From assembly GCF_900119895.1 (NCBI RefSeq), contig NZ_FQLR01000004.1, positions 1,530,017 to 1,594,016 on the forward strand: a DNA stretch of 64,000 nt, given 5' to 3'. Made by a program: the position numbers and the translations under genes. This document shows positions 16,542-25,259 of this stretch, one piece after another (within the stretch, counting starts at the first letter, position 1; every line of letters begins with the position of its first letter). The stretch is from Collinsella phocaeensis (GTDB lineage Bacteria > Actinomycetota > Coriobacteriia > Coriobacteriales > Coriobacteriaceae). Under the pieces are notes generated by a model. It searched no databases. It saw only the letters and a program-made list of their open reading frames with translations, and had not been told where the DNA came from.

Positions 16542-18056
16542 ATGGGAATCTACCATAGCACACGTTCTCGTTCGCTCGCCTACACCGCCAAGGAGGCCAT
16601 CCGCCGCGGCATCGCCCCGGACGGCGGTCTGTTCGTCAGCGACGAGCTCGGCGATGTGCAGGTGCCCCTCGACGGGCTGGCGGACAAGGGCTATCTCGAG
16701 CTCGCGCGCGAGGTCCTGGGCGCCCTGCTCACCGATTATTCCGCCGACGAGATCGCCGCCTGCGTGACCGAGGCGTACGAGGGCACGTTCGCGAGCGACG
16801 AGGTGACCCCCGTGGTCGCGCTCGACGGTTCGGGCATCTCCTCCGACGGCGCGCCCGCGTCCGTGCTCGAGCTCTGGCACGGGCCCACGAGCGCCTTCAA
16901 GGACGTGGCGCTCCAGATGCTCCCCCGCCTGATGGCGCGCACGAGCGCCGACGACGAGGGCGCGGCCGAGAAGATCATGATCGTCACCGCCACCTCCGGC
17001 GACACGGGCAAGGCCGCCCTCGCGGGCTTCGCCGACGCGCCGGGGTGCGGCATCACCGTCTTCTACCCGGAGGGCAAGGTGAGCCGCGTCCAGGAGCTCC
17101 AGATGAGCACCCAGGAGGGCGGCAACGTGTCCGTGTGCGCCGTGCGCGGCAACTTCGATGACGCCCAGAGCGCCGTGAAGCGCATCTTCGGCGACGCCGC
17201 CCTCGCCGGGCGCCTGGCCGCCGAGGGCGTCCAGCTCTCCAGCGCCAACTCGATCAACGTCGGCCGCCTGGTGCCGCAGGTCGTGTACTACTTCGCCGCC
17301 TACGCCCAGCTGCTGCGCGCCGGCTCGATCGCAGCCGGCGACGCCGTCGAGTTCTGCGTGCCCACCGGCAACTTCGGCGACATCCTCGCCGGCTACTACG
17401 CCAAGCGCCTGGGCCTGCCCGTTGCCAAGCTCATCGTAGCGAGCGATGCGAACAACGTGCTCTACGACTTCCTCACCACGGGAACCTACGACCGCGAGCG
17501 CCCCTTCTTCACGACCACCTCGCCCTCCATGGACATCCTCGTGTCCTCCAACCTCGAGCGTATGCTCTACTACCTGTCCGACGGCGACTGCGAGCTCGTG
17601 GCCGACCTGATGGGCAAGCTCGCCTCAGAGGGCTCCTACACCCTTCCCGCCGGTCTGCTCGCGCGCATCCAGGAACTCTTCGGATGCGGTTGGGCGAGCG
17701 AGGACGAGGTTGCCGCGGCCATCAAGGACTGCTGGGACGCGTGCGGCTACCTCATCGATCCGCATACCGCCTGCGGCTACCACGTGATGCGCGAAGCGCC
17801 GGCGGCCGAGGGCGCCCGCGCGCGCGTGCTGCTCTCCACCGCCAGCCCGTATAAGTTCCCGCGCGTCGTCGCCGAATCGCTCGGACTCACCTGCCCGGAC
17901 GACGACTTCGCCTGCATGGACGTGCTCGAGCGGGCCACCGGCACCTGCGCGCCCGCGCAGCTCGCCGAGCTGCAGGAGAAGCCCGTGCTGCACGACGCCG
18001 TGGTCGGCGTCGACGACATGGGCGCCTTCGTGGAGGCGGCCGCCGCGAAGCTGTAG
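16542..18056 (+). CDS. thrC: Threonine synthase
   Basis: A 504-residue PLP enzyme converting O-phosphohomoserine to threonine. The PLP lysine is Lys120 in HGPTSAFKDVAL. The phosphate-binding loop TATSGDTGKAAL and the C-terminal LSTASPYKFPRVV fit the longer, Gram-negative/yeast-like class. The start has a GAGGAG site eight bases upstream. thrB follows 134 bases downstream, with a double hairpin repeat between them. Confidence 0.95.
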   Translation: MGIYHSTRSRSLAYTAKEAIRRGIAPDGGLFVSDELGDVQVPLDGLADKGYLELAREVLGALLTDYSADEIAACVTEAYEGTFASDEVTPVVALDGSGISSDGAPASVLELWHGPTSAFKDVALQMLPRLMARTSADDEGAAEKIMIVTATSGDTGKAALAGFADAPGCGITVFYPEGKVSRVQELQMSTQEGGNVSVCAVRGNFDDAQSAVKRIFGDAALAGRLAAEGVQLSSANSINVGRLVPQVVYYFAAYAQLLRAGSIAAGDAVEFCVPTGNFGDILAGYYAKRLGLPVAKLIVASDANNVLYDFLTTGTYDRERPFFTTTSPSMDILVSSNLERMLYYLSDGDCELVADLMGKLASEGSYTLPAGLLARIQELFGCGWASEDEVAAAIKDCWDACGYLIDPHTACGYHVMREAPAAEGARARVLLSTASPYKFPRVVAESLGLTCPDDDFACMDVLERATGTCAPAQLAELQEKPVLHDAVVGVDDMGAFVEAAAAKL

Positions 18057-18062
18057 CCGCCG

Positions 18063-18140
18063 GCCGTGCCAAAAGGGACGTACCCTAATGGCACGGCTAA
18101 ACGTTCGGCGCGCCGTTAGGGTACGTCCCTTTTGGCACGC
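18063..18140. repeat. Head-to-head pair of hairpin repeats between thrC and thrB
   Basis: The left copy alone folds: GCCGTGCCA at 18063-18071 with 18089-18097. The right copy is inverted, so 18066-18088 and 18116-18138 form a perfect 23-bp inverted repeat. Both small hairpins and one large hairpin are therefore possible. The pair starts six bases after the thrC stop and ends about 50 bases before thrB. Confidence 0.75.
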
Positions 18141-18190
18141 GCCTGCGCCCGCTCCCAGCAGCCGATCCAGCACCCCTCAGGAGGCCCCGC

Positions 18191-19072
18191 ATGATCAAGA
18201 TCACCGTCCCCGCGACCAGTGCCAACCTCGGCATCGGCTACGACACGCTCGGCATGGCCGTCTCGCTGTACTCGCACTTCACGTTCGAGCGCGCCGAGAC
18301 GCTGCAGATCACCGGCTGTCCCGAGGAGTTCCAAAACGAGGGCAACCTCGTGTACGTCTCGTTCGTCGATGCGCTGCGCGAGTGGGGCGAGGAGCCCTTC
18401 CCCGTGAAGCTCGACATCTCCACCGAGGTGCCCGTGGCGCGCGGGCTCGGATCCAGCTCCACCTGCGTGGTCGCCGGCATCATGGCGGCCGCGGCGCTCA
18501 CCGGCCACACCGTCGACCGCGCCGAGCTCGTGCGCATCGCCACCGCCGTGGAGGGTCACCCCGACAACGTCGCACCCGCCATCCTGGGCGGCGCCGTGTG
18601 CTCGTTCACGCCCGAGGGCGGACTCCCCCGCTGCCTGCGCTACGACGTGAGCGACCGCCTGCGCTTCATCACCGTGATCCCGCCCTACGAGGTGCATACG
18701 AGCGAGGCGCGCAAGGTCGTTCCGCAGGAGGTCCCCCTGTCCAGCGCCGTATGGCAGATGGGTCGCATCGCAGGCATGACGCGCGGCCTGGAGACCGGCG
18801 ACCTCGGCCTGATCGCCGACGCCAACGACGACCGCCTGCAGGAGCCCTACCGCCGTGCGCTCATCCCCGATTACGACGCGATCCGCGCGACCTGCCTGGA
18901 CGGCGGCGCGGGCACGCTGTGGATCTCTGGATCCGGATCGACCCTCATGGCCGTCACGGACGACACCATCGTGGCGAAGTTCCTCCAGGTTCGCCTGCGC
19001 GAGGCGTTCCCCGCCTGCGAGACGCACATCCTCACCTGCGACACGGAAGGCGCCCAGATCGAGTATCTGTAG
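18191..19072 (+). CDS. thrB: Homoserine kinase
   Basis: A 293-residue GHMP kinase that phosphorylates homoserine to supply ThrC. The ATP loop is PVARGLGSSSTC (GLGSSS at 85-90), the N-terminal motif is VPATSANLGIGYDTLG, and the C-terminal motif is LWISGSGSTLMA. An AGGAGG site precedes the ATG. It probably shares a transcript with thrC unless the hairpin pair between them terminates. Confidence 0.95.
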   Translation: MIKITVPATSANLGIGYDTLGMAVSLYSHFTFERAETLQITGCPEEFQNEGNLVYVSFVDALREWGEEPFPVKLDISTEVPVARGLGSSSTCVVAGIMAAAALTGHTVDRAELVRIATAVEGHPDNVAPAILGGAVCSFTPEGGLPRCLRYDVSDRLRFITVIPPYEVHTSEARKVVPQEVPLSSAVWQMGRIAGMTRGLETGDLGLIADANDDRLQEPYRRALIPDYDAIRATCLDGGAGTLWISGSGSTLMAVTDDTIVAKFLQVRLREAFPACETHILTCDTEGAQIEYL

Positions 19073-19138
19073 CGAGGAGTGGGGCCGAGGCGGCGACGCG
19101 CCAGGATCGCTCGACGCACCGCAATCAACGTTCGCGGA

Positions 19139-19184
19139 CAGGGACCCGCGACGACCCCGTTAGCGGTATCGTCGCGGGTCCCTG
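19139..19184 (+). terminator. Hairpin terminator after thrB
   Basis: CAGGGACCCGCGACGA at 19139-19154 pairs perfectly with 19169-19184 (16 bp, 14-base loop). It lies 66 bases past the thrB stop. Only a short mixed T stretch follows. Confidence 0.65.
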
Positions 19185-19198
19185 CTATTCACGGCACG

Positions 19199-19246
19199 GA
19201 TGACCAGGAAGGCCCCCGCGCACAGCGGGGCGCCCTCCTGGTCATC
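19199..19246 (-). terminator. Hairpin terminator after gatB
   Basis: GATGACCAGGA at 19199-19209 pairs with 19236-19246, and an inner GC-rich stem (CCCCGC with GCGGGG) extends it. It is 40 bases past the gatB stop and next to the thrB hairpin. Confidence 0.6.
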
Positions 19247-19285
19247 TTCATCCCGACGCGCGCGGCGGGCGCCACAGGCGCCTCG

Positions 19286-20971
19286 CTACGACAGGCTCGC
19301 GCGCAGCAGTTCGTTGAAGAGCTTGGGGTTGCCCGTGCCCCGGCTCGCCTTCATGCACTGGCCCACCAGAAAGCCGATGACCTTCTGGTTGCCGTCGCGG
19401 TACTGCTGGGCCTGATCGGGGCAGTTGGCGAGCACCTCGTCGACGATCGGCTGCAGGGCGCCGGCATCGCTCACCTGGCGCATGCCGCGGGCGTCCACGA
19501 TCGCCTCCGGGTCCTCGCCCGTCTCGGCCATGGCCCCGAAGACCTCGTGGGCCTGGTTGCTCGAGATCGCGTCGGAGGCGAGCAGCCTGGCGAGCGACGC
19601 GACCTGCGCCGGCGCGATCCCGCTTGCGGCGAGGTCGGCGCCCGACGCCTTGAGGAAGCCCGTGAGCTCGTTGACGATGAGGTTCGCCACCGTCTGGGCC
19701 TCCTTGCCGGAGCGGCCCGCGGCAGCGCGCTCGAAGAACGCCGCCATGTCGGGATCGCCGGCGAGCTGTTCGGCGTCGGCCCGCTTGATGCCGAAATCGG
19801 CCTCGAAGCGATCGCGCTTCGCATCGGGCAGCTCGGGGATCTCGGCCCGGCAGCGCTCGATGAACTCGTCCGTGAGGTCGAACGGGGCCAGGTCGGGATC
19901 GGGGAACAGGCGGTAGTCGTCGGCCGTCTCCTTCACGCGCATCACCTGGGTGCGCTTGCGGCTCGGCTCCCAATGGCGCGTCTCCTGGTAGATGGTGCCG
20001 CCCTCCTCGAGGACCTCGGCCTGGCGGCAGATCTCGTAGGCCAAGCCGTCGTGCAGCGCCTTGAAGCTGTTGAGGTTCTTGAGCTCCGTCTTGGTGCCGA
20101 GACTCGTCTCGCCGCGGCGGCGCAGGCTGACGTTGCCGTCGCAGCGCATGGAGCCGTGCTCCATCGAGCAGTCGGAGATGCCGAGCGTGAGGAAGATGCG
20201 GCGGAGCTTCTCCATGAAGAGGCGCGCCTCCTCGGGCGTGCGCAGGTCGGGCTCGGTGACGAGCTCGATGAGCGGCGTGCCGCAGCGGTTGTAGTCCACG
20301 AGGCTCTCGGCAGCGCCGCCGATGCGGCCCTCCTCGCCGCCCACATGCACCATCTTGGCAGCATCCTCCTCCATATGGATGCGCAGGATGCGAATGGGCA
20401 CGGTGTAGCTGCCGTCCTCGTGGAGCTCCGGCACGGCGAGGCCCGCCGTGTCGTAGCCGCTCATGGCGGAAAGCGCACCGACCGCCGCGCGGCCCTCGGC
20501 CATCTGCTTGTTCATGGCAGTCGAGAGGCCCTCGGCGTTGGCGCTCGCCGAGGCGAGGCTCTCCGCCTCCGCCGCGCCGAACGCGCACGCGGGACGCTCG
20601 GCGGCGCCGCGGCCGGTGACCTCGAGGTCGAGGCGGCCGTGCATGGCGAAGGCGACGGGGCCCTGGGTGGTCTGGAAGTTCTTCGCCATGTCCGGATAGA
20701 AATAGTGCTTCCGGTAGAACATGGAGCGCTTCTGGATCTGGCAGTTCGTGGCGATGCCGGCCTTCACGATGCTCTCGATGGCGCGCTTGTTGGGGACCGG
20801 CAGGGCGCCGGGCAGGCCCAGGCACACCGGGCACACGTTGGCGTTCGGCTCGTCATCATGGCTGAGCTTGCAGCCGCAGAACATCTTGGTGTCGAGCGCG
20901 GTGAGCTCGGTGTGGATCTCCAGGCCGATAACGGCCTCCCAGTCCTTCAGGACCTCCGCGAGCTCCTTCAT
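19286..20971 (-). CDS. gatB: Asp/Glu-tRNA amidotransferase subunit B
   Basis: A 561-residue subunit that binds mischarged Glu-tRNAGln or Asp-tRNAAsn and activates it for amidation. Family sequence begins WEAVIGLEIHTEL, with the zinc-type cysteines CGCK and CPVCLGLPGALPVPN. The C-terminal YqeY-like domain includes NQAHEVF and a GFLVGQCMK end. Its ATG overlaps the gatA stop by four bases. It is the last gene of gatCAB. Relative to canonical proteins, an insertion rich in Ala/Glu lies near residues 140-175. Confidence 0.96.
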   Translation of the reverse strand: MKELAEVLKDWEAVIGLEIHTELTALDTKMFCGCKLSHDDEPNANVCPVCLGLPGALPVPNKRAIESIVKAGIATNCQIQKRSMFYRKHYFYPDMAKNFQTTQGPVAFAMHGRLDLEVTGRGAAERPACAFGAAEAESLASASANAEGLSTAMNKQMAEGRAAVGALSAMSGYDTAGLAVPELHEDGSYTVPIRILRIHMEEDAAKMVHVGGEEGRIGGAAESLVDYNRCGTPLIELVTEPDLRTPEEARLFMEKLRRIFLTLGISDCSMEHGSMRCDGNVSLRRRGETSLGTKTELKNLNSFKALHDGLAYEICRQAEVLEEGGTIYQETRHWEPSRKRTQVMRVKETADDYRLFPDPDLAPFDLTDEFIERCRAEIPELPDAKRDRFEADFGIKRADAEQLAGDPDMAAFFERAAAGRSGKEAQTVANLIVNELTGFLKASGADLAASGIAPAQVASLARLLASDAISSNQAHEVFGAMAETGEDPEAIVDARGMRQVSDAGALQPIVDEVLANCPDQAQQYRDGNQKVIGFLVGQCMKASRGTGNPKLFNELLRASLS

Positions 20972-22485
20972 GCGAGCTCACCTCCCTTCCCTGCGAAGGC
21001 GGGCGCGACGGCGCCCGCGGCGGCGCCGGCCACCTCGTCCTCACGCCCGCGCTCCACGGCACGGGCGAACGTCAAAAGGTCACGGTCGGCGAACGCCGGG
21101 CCCACCAGCTGCGCCGCCACGGGCAGGCCGGAATCGGCCCCGAGGCCGAGCGGAACGGAAACGCCGCCGTTACCTGCGATGTTGATCGAGATGGTGTACA
21201 GGTCGGACAGGTACATCTGCGTCGGATCGGAGATCTCGCCGTGCTTGAACGCGGTGCGCGGGCAGGCGGGCATGAGGATGGCGTCGACCTTCTCGTAGGC
21301 AGATGCGTAATCGGCCGTGATGAGGGTGCGTGCCTTCTGCGCCGCATAGTAGTACGTGTCGTACACGCCGCTCGAGAGCAGGTAGGCGCCGAGCATCTGG
21401 CGGCGCTTGGCCTCCGCGCCGAAACCGTGCGCACGGCTCTTCGCGCTCTGGGCGGCGAGGTTGGAGCAGCCGGGCTCCTGATAGCCGTAGCGGATGCCGT
21501 CGAAGCGCGCGAGGTTGGAGAATGCCTCGGCGGGGCCGATCACGTAATACGCGGCGATGGCGGCATCGAGGTGCGGCAGGTCGACCTCGACGAGCTCGGC
21601 GCCCTGGTCGGCCAGGGTGCGGGCCGCGGACTCCACGGCGGCGCGCACCTCGGGCGTCAGGCCCTCGGCCTCCATGAGCGCGGGGACGATGCCCACGCGA
21701 CGGCCCTCGACCGGGTCGTCGAGATGGGCGAGGAAATCCTGCGCGCAATCCCGGCTCGTGCCGTCCTGCGGGTCGCGACCGGCGGCGGTGAGCGCCTGCA
21801 TGGCCAAGGCGACGTCCTCGACGGTACGGCCGAAGGGCCCGACCTGGTCGAGCGAGCTGCCGAAGGCGACGACGCCGTAGCGCGAGACCGCGCCGTACGT
21901 GGGCTTCATGCCCACGACGCCGCAGAGCGCCGCCGGCTGGCGGATCGATCCGCCCGTATCGGAACCGAGGGAGAGCGCGACCTCGCCCGCGGCGACTGCG
22001 GCAGCCGATCCGCCCGAGGACCCTCCAGGGACGCGTTCGAGGTCCCACGGGTTGTTGGTCGGGTGGAAGGCGGAGCTGTCCGTGGAGGAGCCGAACGCGA
22101 ACTCGTCCATGTTGGCCTTGCCCATGGGGATGCAGCCCGCGTCGAGCATGCGCTGCACGCACGTGGCGGTATAGGGAGACTCATAGCCCTCGAGCATGCG
22201 GGATGCGCAGGTGGTGCGCGTGCCGATGAGGTTCATGTTGTCCTTGATGGCAAGCGGGACGCCGGCTAGGGGCCCAAGCGGGGCGCCCGCGGCGCGCGCA
22301 GAGTCCACCGCGTCCGCAGCGGCGAGCGCGAGCTCGGAAGTCACCTGCAGAAACGCCTGGACCTGCGGCTCGCGCGCCGCGATGGCGGCGAGCGATGCCT
22401 CGGCGACCTCGCGGGCGGTGAAGTCCCCGGCGGAGACGCCGGCGGCGATACGGGACGCCGTGAGCGAATCGAGGAAGGCAGCCAC
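20968..22485 (-). CDS. gatA: Asp/Glu-tRNA amidotransferase subunit A
   Basis: A 505-residue amidase that releases ammonia from glutamine for transamidation. The Ser-cisSer-Lys triad segments are visible: Lys in LAIKDNMNL and the serines in GGSSGGSAAAV and GSDTGGSIRQPA. It starts at GTG 22485; the last base of the gatC stop TAG is the first base of this start. Continuous reading upstream of this GTG carries no family sequence. Confidence 0.95.
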   Translation of the reverse strand: MAAFLDSLTASRIAAGVSAGDFTAREVAEASLAAIAAREPQVQAFLQVTSELALAAADAVDSARAAGAPLGPLAGVPLAIKDNMNLIGTRTTCASRMLEGYESPYTATCVQRMLDAGCIPMGKANMDEFAFGSSTDSSAFHPTNNPWDLERVPGGSSGGSAAAVAAGEVALSLGSDTGGSIRQPAALCGVVGMKPTYGAVSRYGVVAFGSSLDQVGPFGRTVEDVALAMQALTAAGRDPQDGTSRDCAQDFLAHLDDPVEGRRVGIVPALMEAEGLTPEVRAAVESAARTLADQGAELVEVDLPHLDAAIAAYYVIGPAEAFSNLARFDGIRYGYQEPGCSNLAAQSAKSRAHGFGAEAKRRQMLGAYLLSSGVYDTYYYAAQKARTLITADYASAYEKVDAILMPACPRTAFKHGEISDPTQMYLSDLYTISINIAGNGGVSVPLGLGADSGLPVAAQLVGPAFADRDLLTFARAVERGREDEVAGAAAGAVAPAFAGKGGELA

Positions 22486-22796
22486 TACCGATCGCCCTCC
22501 TCTCCCAGGATCGAGGGGACGCGGAAATAGCGCTCGCTCACCGACGCCGCGTTGCCGAGCGCATGAGGGAGGTCGAGGGAACGGGCCGCCTCCTCCTCGT
22601 CCGAGCGCATCACGTTCGCCAGGTCGCCGATGGGATGAAACGTGGGCTCGATGTCGGGCACGTCGTAGGCGAGCACCGGCTCCAGCATCTGCACGGCGTC
22701 GTTCAGGTAATCGGTCATCTCCGTGAGCTCGTCGTCCGCGAGCGCAATACGAGCATAGTCCGCGATGCCGCGGACGTCTTCCCGGCTCAAGGCCAT
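22485..22796 (-). CDS. gatC: Asp/Glu-tRNA amidotransferase subunit C
   Basis: A 103-residue subunit that wraps around GatA and stabilises the GatA-GatB complex. The helical N terminus (LSREDVRGIADYARIALADDEL) and the VRSDE-like MRSDEEEAARSL segment fit. An AAAGGAGC site precedes the ATG. It is the first gene of the operon, behind a TATAAT box. Confidence 0.93.
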   Translation of the reverse strand: MALSREDVRGIADYARIALADDELTEMTDYLNDAVQMLEPVLAYDVPDIEPTFHPIGDLANVMRSDEEEAARSLDLPHALGNAASVSERYFRVPSILGEEGDR

Positions 22797-22875
22797 GGGC
22801 GCTCCTTTCTGCACGCCGCGCGCCACGAAGCCCTGAGAGCCGCGGACGCGGGGCACGTTCAGTCGAATGCCCACC

Positions 22876-22881
22876 ATTATA
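22876..22881 (-). promoter_or_regulatory. -10 box of the gatCAB operon
   Basis: A perfect TATAAT on the minus strand, 80 bases before the gatC start. The -35 zone falls in a GC-rich hairpin (22887-22920) and has no consensus hexamer. Confidence 0.55.
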
Positions 22882-22886
22882 CGCAA

Positions 22887-22920
22887 GGCCGGGCGCTGCA
22901 CCGCGATGCAGCGCCCGGCC
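22887..22920. terminator. GC-rich hairpin upstream of gatC
   Basis: GGCCGGGCGCTGCA at 22887-22900 pairs perfectly with 22907-22920 around a six-base loop. It lies between the IS110 element and the gatC promoter, so it may insulate gatCAB from incoming transcription or overlap promoter control. There is no T-run on either strand. Confidence 0.5.
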
Positions 22921-23090
22921 CGCCAAAACGAAACAAGCCGGACCGACGAACCCCTCGCCTTAGCCCCGCTCAAGACGATATGAGTTGAACATTGGGAGCC
23001 CCTCCCCTTGTAGCTCTATCGTGGGTCGGGCGACAATGGTCGTAACACCAACCGTGGCCGCGCGCCACATGCGACGGAGAGGGGCCCGCC

Positions 23091-24193
23091 ATGTTCGATT
23101 ATGTCACAGCCATCGGTCTCGACGTCCACGCGAGGAGCATCTCCGCATGCGCCTTCGACCCCATGACCGGCGAGGTGACCCGGGCCAGGTTCGGCTACGA
23201 CCCGGCGTCGGTCGCCGAGTGGGTCCTGGGGTTCGAGTCGCCCAAGGCGGTGTACGAGAGCGGCCCGACCGGCTTCCACCTGTGCCGCGCCCTGCGCGCC
23301 CTCGGCCCCGACTGCGCCGCGGGCGCCGTCTCCAAGATGCACCGGCCCGCGGCCGACCGGGGCCGCAAGAACGACCGGCGCGACGCCGAGTGGCTGGCCA
23401 GGCTCCTCGCCTGCCGCAACGTCGTCGAGGCGTGGGTGCCCGATGACCGCACCGAGGCCGCCCGGGACCTCTCCCGCGCGCTCGAGGACGCCCGCGACGA
23501 CCTGCAGCGCGCCAGGCAGCGCATGTCCAAGTTCCTGCTCAGGCACGGCCTGGTGTTCGACGAGACGACGCCGGCCGGGCGCCGCAGGTCGAACTGGACC
23601 GAGGCGTACTGGAGGTGGGCGAGGTCGATCGAGTTCGGCGAGGCCGACGACGCGGCCGCCTACGAGCACTACATGGACGCCGTGGAGCGCTGCGCCGAGG
23701 CCAAGAGGGAGCTCGAGCGCAAGGTGGAGGAGGCCGCCGCGCGCCCCGGGTGGGCGCCTGTCGTCGACGCGCTCTGCCTGGTGAAGGGCATCGACGTCGC
23801 GAGTGCCTTCCTGCTCGCCGCCGAGGCCGGCGACTTCTCGAGGTTCCCGACCGCGCCGTCGTTCGCCTCGTGGTGCGGCCTGGCCCCCCGGAGCGCTCGA
23901 GCGGCGAGACGGAGTCGCGCGGCGGGATCACCCGCGCCGGTAACGGCCACGTCCGGCGCGCGCTGGTCGAGGCGCCCTGGCACGTCCCGATGTCGACGAG
24001 GCACCCCAAGAAGCCGAGGCCGGGCCACGGGGTCGCGCCGGCCGTGTCGAGGCACGCCGCGAAGTGCAACCGCCGCCTGCAGGACAGGCGGGACGCCATG
24101 TCCCAGGCGGGGAAGAGGCCGTGCGTGGCGAACTGCGCGACGGCCCGCGAGATGGCCTGCTGGGTCTGGGCGATAGCGCTCATGGCCCGGTAG
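23091..24193 (+). pseudogene. IS110-family transposase, frame broken at a C6 run
   Basis: The N-terminal DEDD RuvC-like domain opens with AIGLDVHARSISACAFD and includes YESGPTGFHLCR and KNDRRDAEWLARLL. The C-terminal transposase_20 part begins at LCLVKGIDVASAFLLAAEAGDF. The frame breaks at the six-C run near 23885, after SWCGLAP. A -1 shift there restores PERSSGETESRGGITRAGNG and the rest through the stop at 24193, including the expected serine-containing GGITRAGNGHVRRAL. Read through, the protein is about 367 residues. The cause may be inactivation, sequencing error or programmed slippage. Confidence 0.82.
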
Positions 24194-24479
24194 CTCCCGC
24201 GGTGAGATAGGAGTCCGACCCCGGGGGCTCGCCGCGCTCGAGGCCGTTGGGAGGCCGTTCCAGTTCCTTTTTTGGGCAGCGGGAGACCGCCACGCCCGCC
24301 TCAAGACTGCGATCGAGCCGGAGGCCCCCAGCCGTAGCAACGAAATGCGGTTCCGACCCGCGGATATTAGAGTGCCGAACGTGCGTCGAGCAGACACGCC
24401 CCCCAAGCGGCGCGTCCCCCGGGTGAAGATGGATGGGTCCTGCCGTCCGCGGTGGCTCCGCGGGGGGCAGGGCCTTTTT
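24194..24479 (+). ncRNA. Candidate bridge-RNA region in the IS110 right end
   Basis: The 286 bases after the transposase stop have no coding signal but several hairpins. They end in a terminator-like stem (CCTGCC..CCGCGG with CCGCGG..GGCAGG, 24439-24472) followed by CTTTTTG. IS110-family elements encode a bridge RNA in the non-coding end that pairs with donor and target DNA, placed in the right end in IS1111-like members. Location and terminator fit. No guide loops were proven. Confidence 0.35.
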
Positions 24480-24506
24480 GCCTCTTGACAATGTTCAACT
24501 CATATT

Positions 24507-24696
24507 AAAAGGGGACAGGCACCAAATTGAGCAGACGCGGTCCAAGACCTCGTCTGGGTTTGCGGAACGGTTACGCCCCCAACTGGAAGATTTGCAGCAC
24601 GACTGCCCCCGATAGGCGTTCCCCATTAATAATTGGAGACGGAAGCGACCCGGCTCTCCACAGTCCCAGGCCTCAAAAAAGTGCCTATCCCCTTTT
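24507..24696. repeat. 190-bp imperfect palindrome abutting the IS110 element
   Basis: AAAAGGGGACAGGCAC at 24507-24522 faces its complement, with one mismatch, at 24681-24696. The interior has no recognisable gene. The IS right end stops one base before it, so the element may have inserted at the edge of this repeat. Confidence 0.5.
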
Positions 24697-24727
24697 TGAG
24701 AGGCGGAACCGGGCTTCGGCATAAGAA

Positions 24728-24749
24728 AGGCGGGGCCTTCGCCCCGCCT
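24728..24749 (-). terminator. Leftward terminator
   Basis: AGGCGGGGC and GCCCCGCCT enclose a four-base loop; on the minus strand the stem is followed by TTCTT. It implies a leftward transcript from the 24.75-25.2 kb interval, where no convincing gene survives. Confidence 0.55.
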
Positions 24750-25259
24750 GCATATCAGAACTTTGGAATCACCTTGAACCCGAATCGAAGTGGTACGACC
24801 GGATCAACTTGTGGGCCCGTCCGCGTTTCCATCAACGGCCTCATCCGATGCTCGTCGGAAAACGTTGGGCGAGTCCGCTCGCCCCAGATGTTACAAGACC
24901 TCGGTCTCGCAGGCGACGGGCCCAAAAGCTGATATTTCTTCGTTGTTCATCGGACTCGCCTCCCTTGACGGTCGCTTGATTTCGGAGCGACGATTTCTGT
25001 GTCGACCTGATTGTCCCCGCAGAACGGGACCGCTATACCGACAATGCCAAGCTCCCGCGAACGGCAAGATTCGAGCGGCAAGCGGAAGGGACGCACCCCG
25101 ATGAGCAGGACATGCGCACGTGCGGCCTTCTTCCGGGCTGCACGCGCGCCGCCGCACAGCCTAAATCGCCCCATGTAAGAGCCTTTTGACAGACGCCTCG
25201 CGCGCGAACACATACACTTTGATGCGAAATCGGAGGCATCCGCGACCGAAGGAGGAACC
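24750..25259. other. 510-base interval without a recognised gene
   Basis: A minus-strand frame ending at 24755 (last residues VPLRFGFKVIPKF, ATG at 24844) runs directly into the leftward terminator and looks like the tail of a decayed gene. Further right is a short minus frame starting MNNEEISAFGPV near 24949 behind a GAGG. Around 25089 a lone GGGACGCACCC resembles the hairpin family core but lacks paired arms. The last bases hold the ribosome binding site of the XRE gene. Nothing else is recognised. Confidence 0.4.

Larger units (their letters stand above)
22978..24505 (+). mobile_element. IS110-family insertion sequence (about 1.53 kb)
   Basis: Perfect 17-bp inverted repeats (ATATGAGTTGAACATTG at 22978-22994 and its complement at 24489-24505) bound a DEDD-type transposase gene. 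The left end is short (about 110 bases); the right non-coding end is about 310 bases. Inverted repeats plus a long right end resemble the IS1111 subgroup. No target duplication is evident, as expected for the family. The right border abuts an imperfect palindrome starting at 24507. Exact ends are inferred from the repeats. Confidence 0.8.

Noticed and set aside
25075..25105. GGGACGCACCC resembling the hairpin family core
   Set aside because: Flanking arms do not pair; at most it is a decayed copy, so it is not counted as a member.
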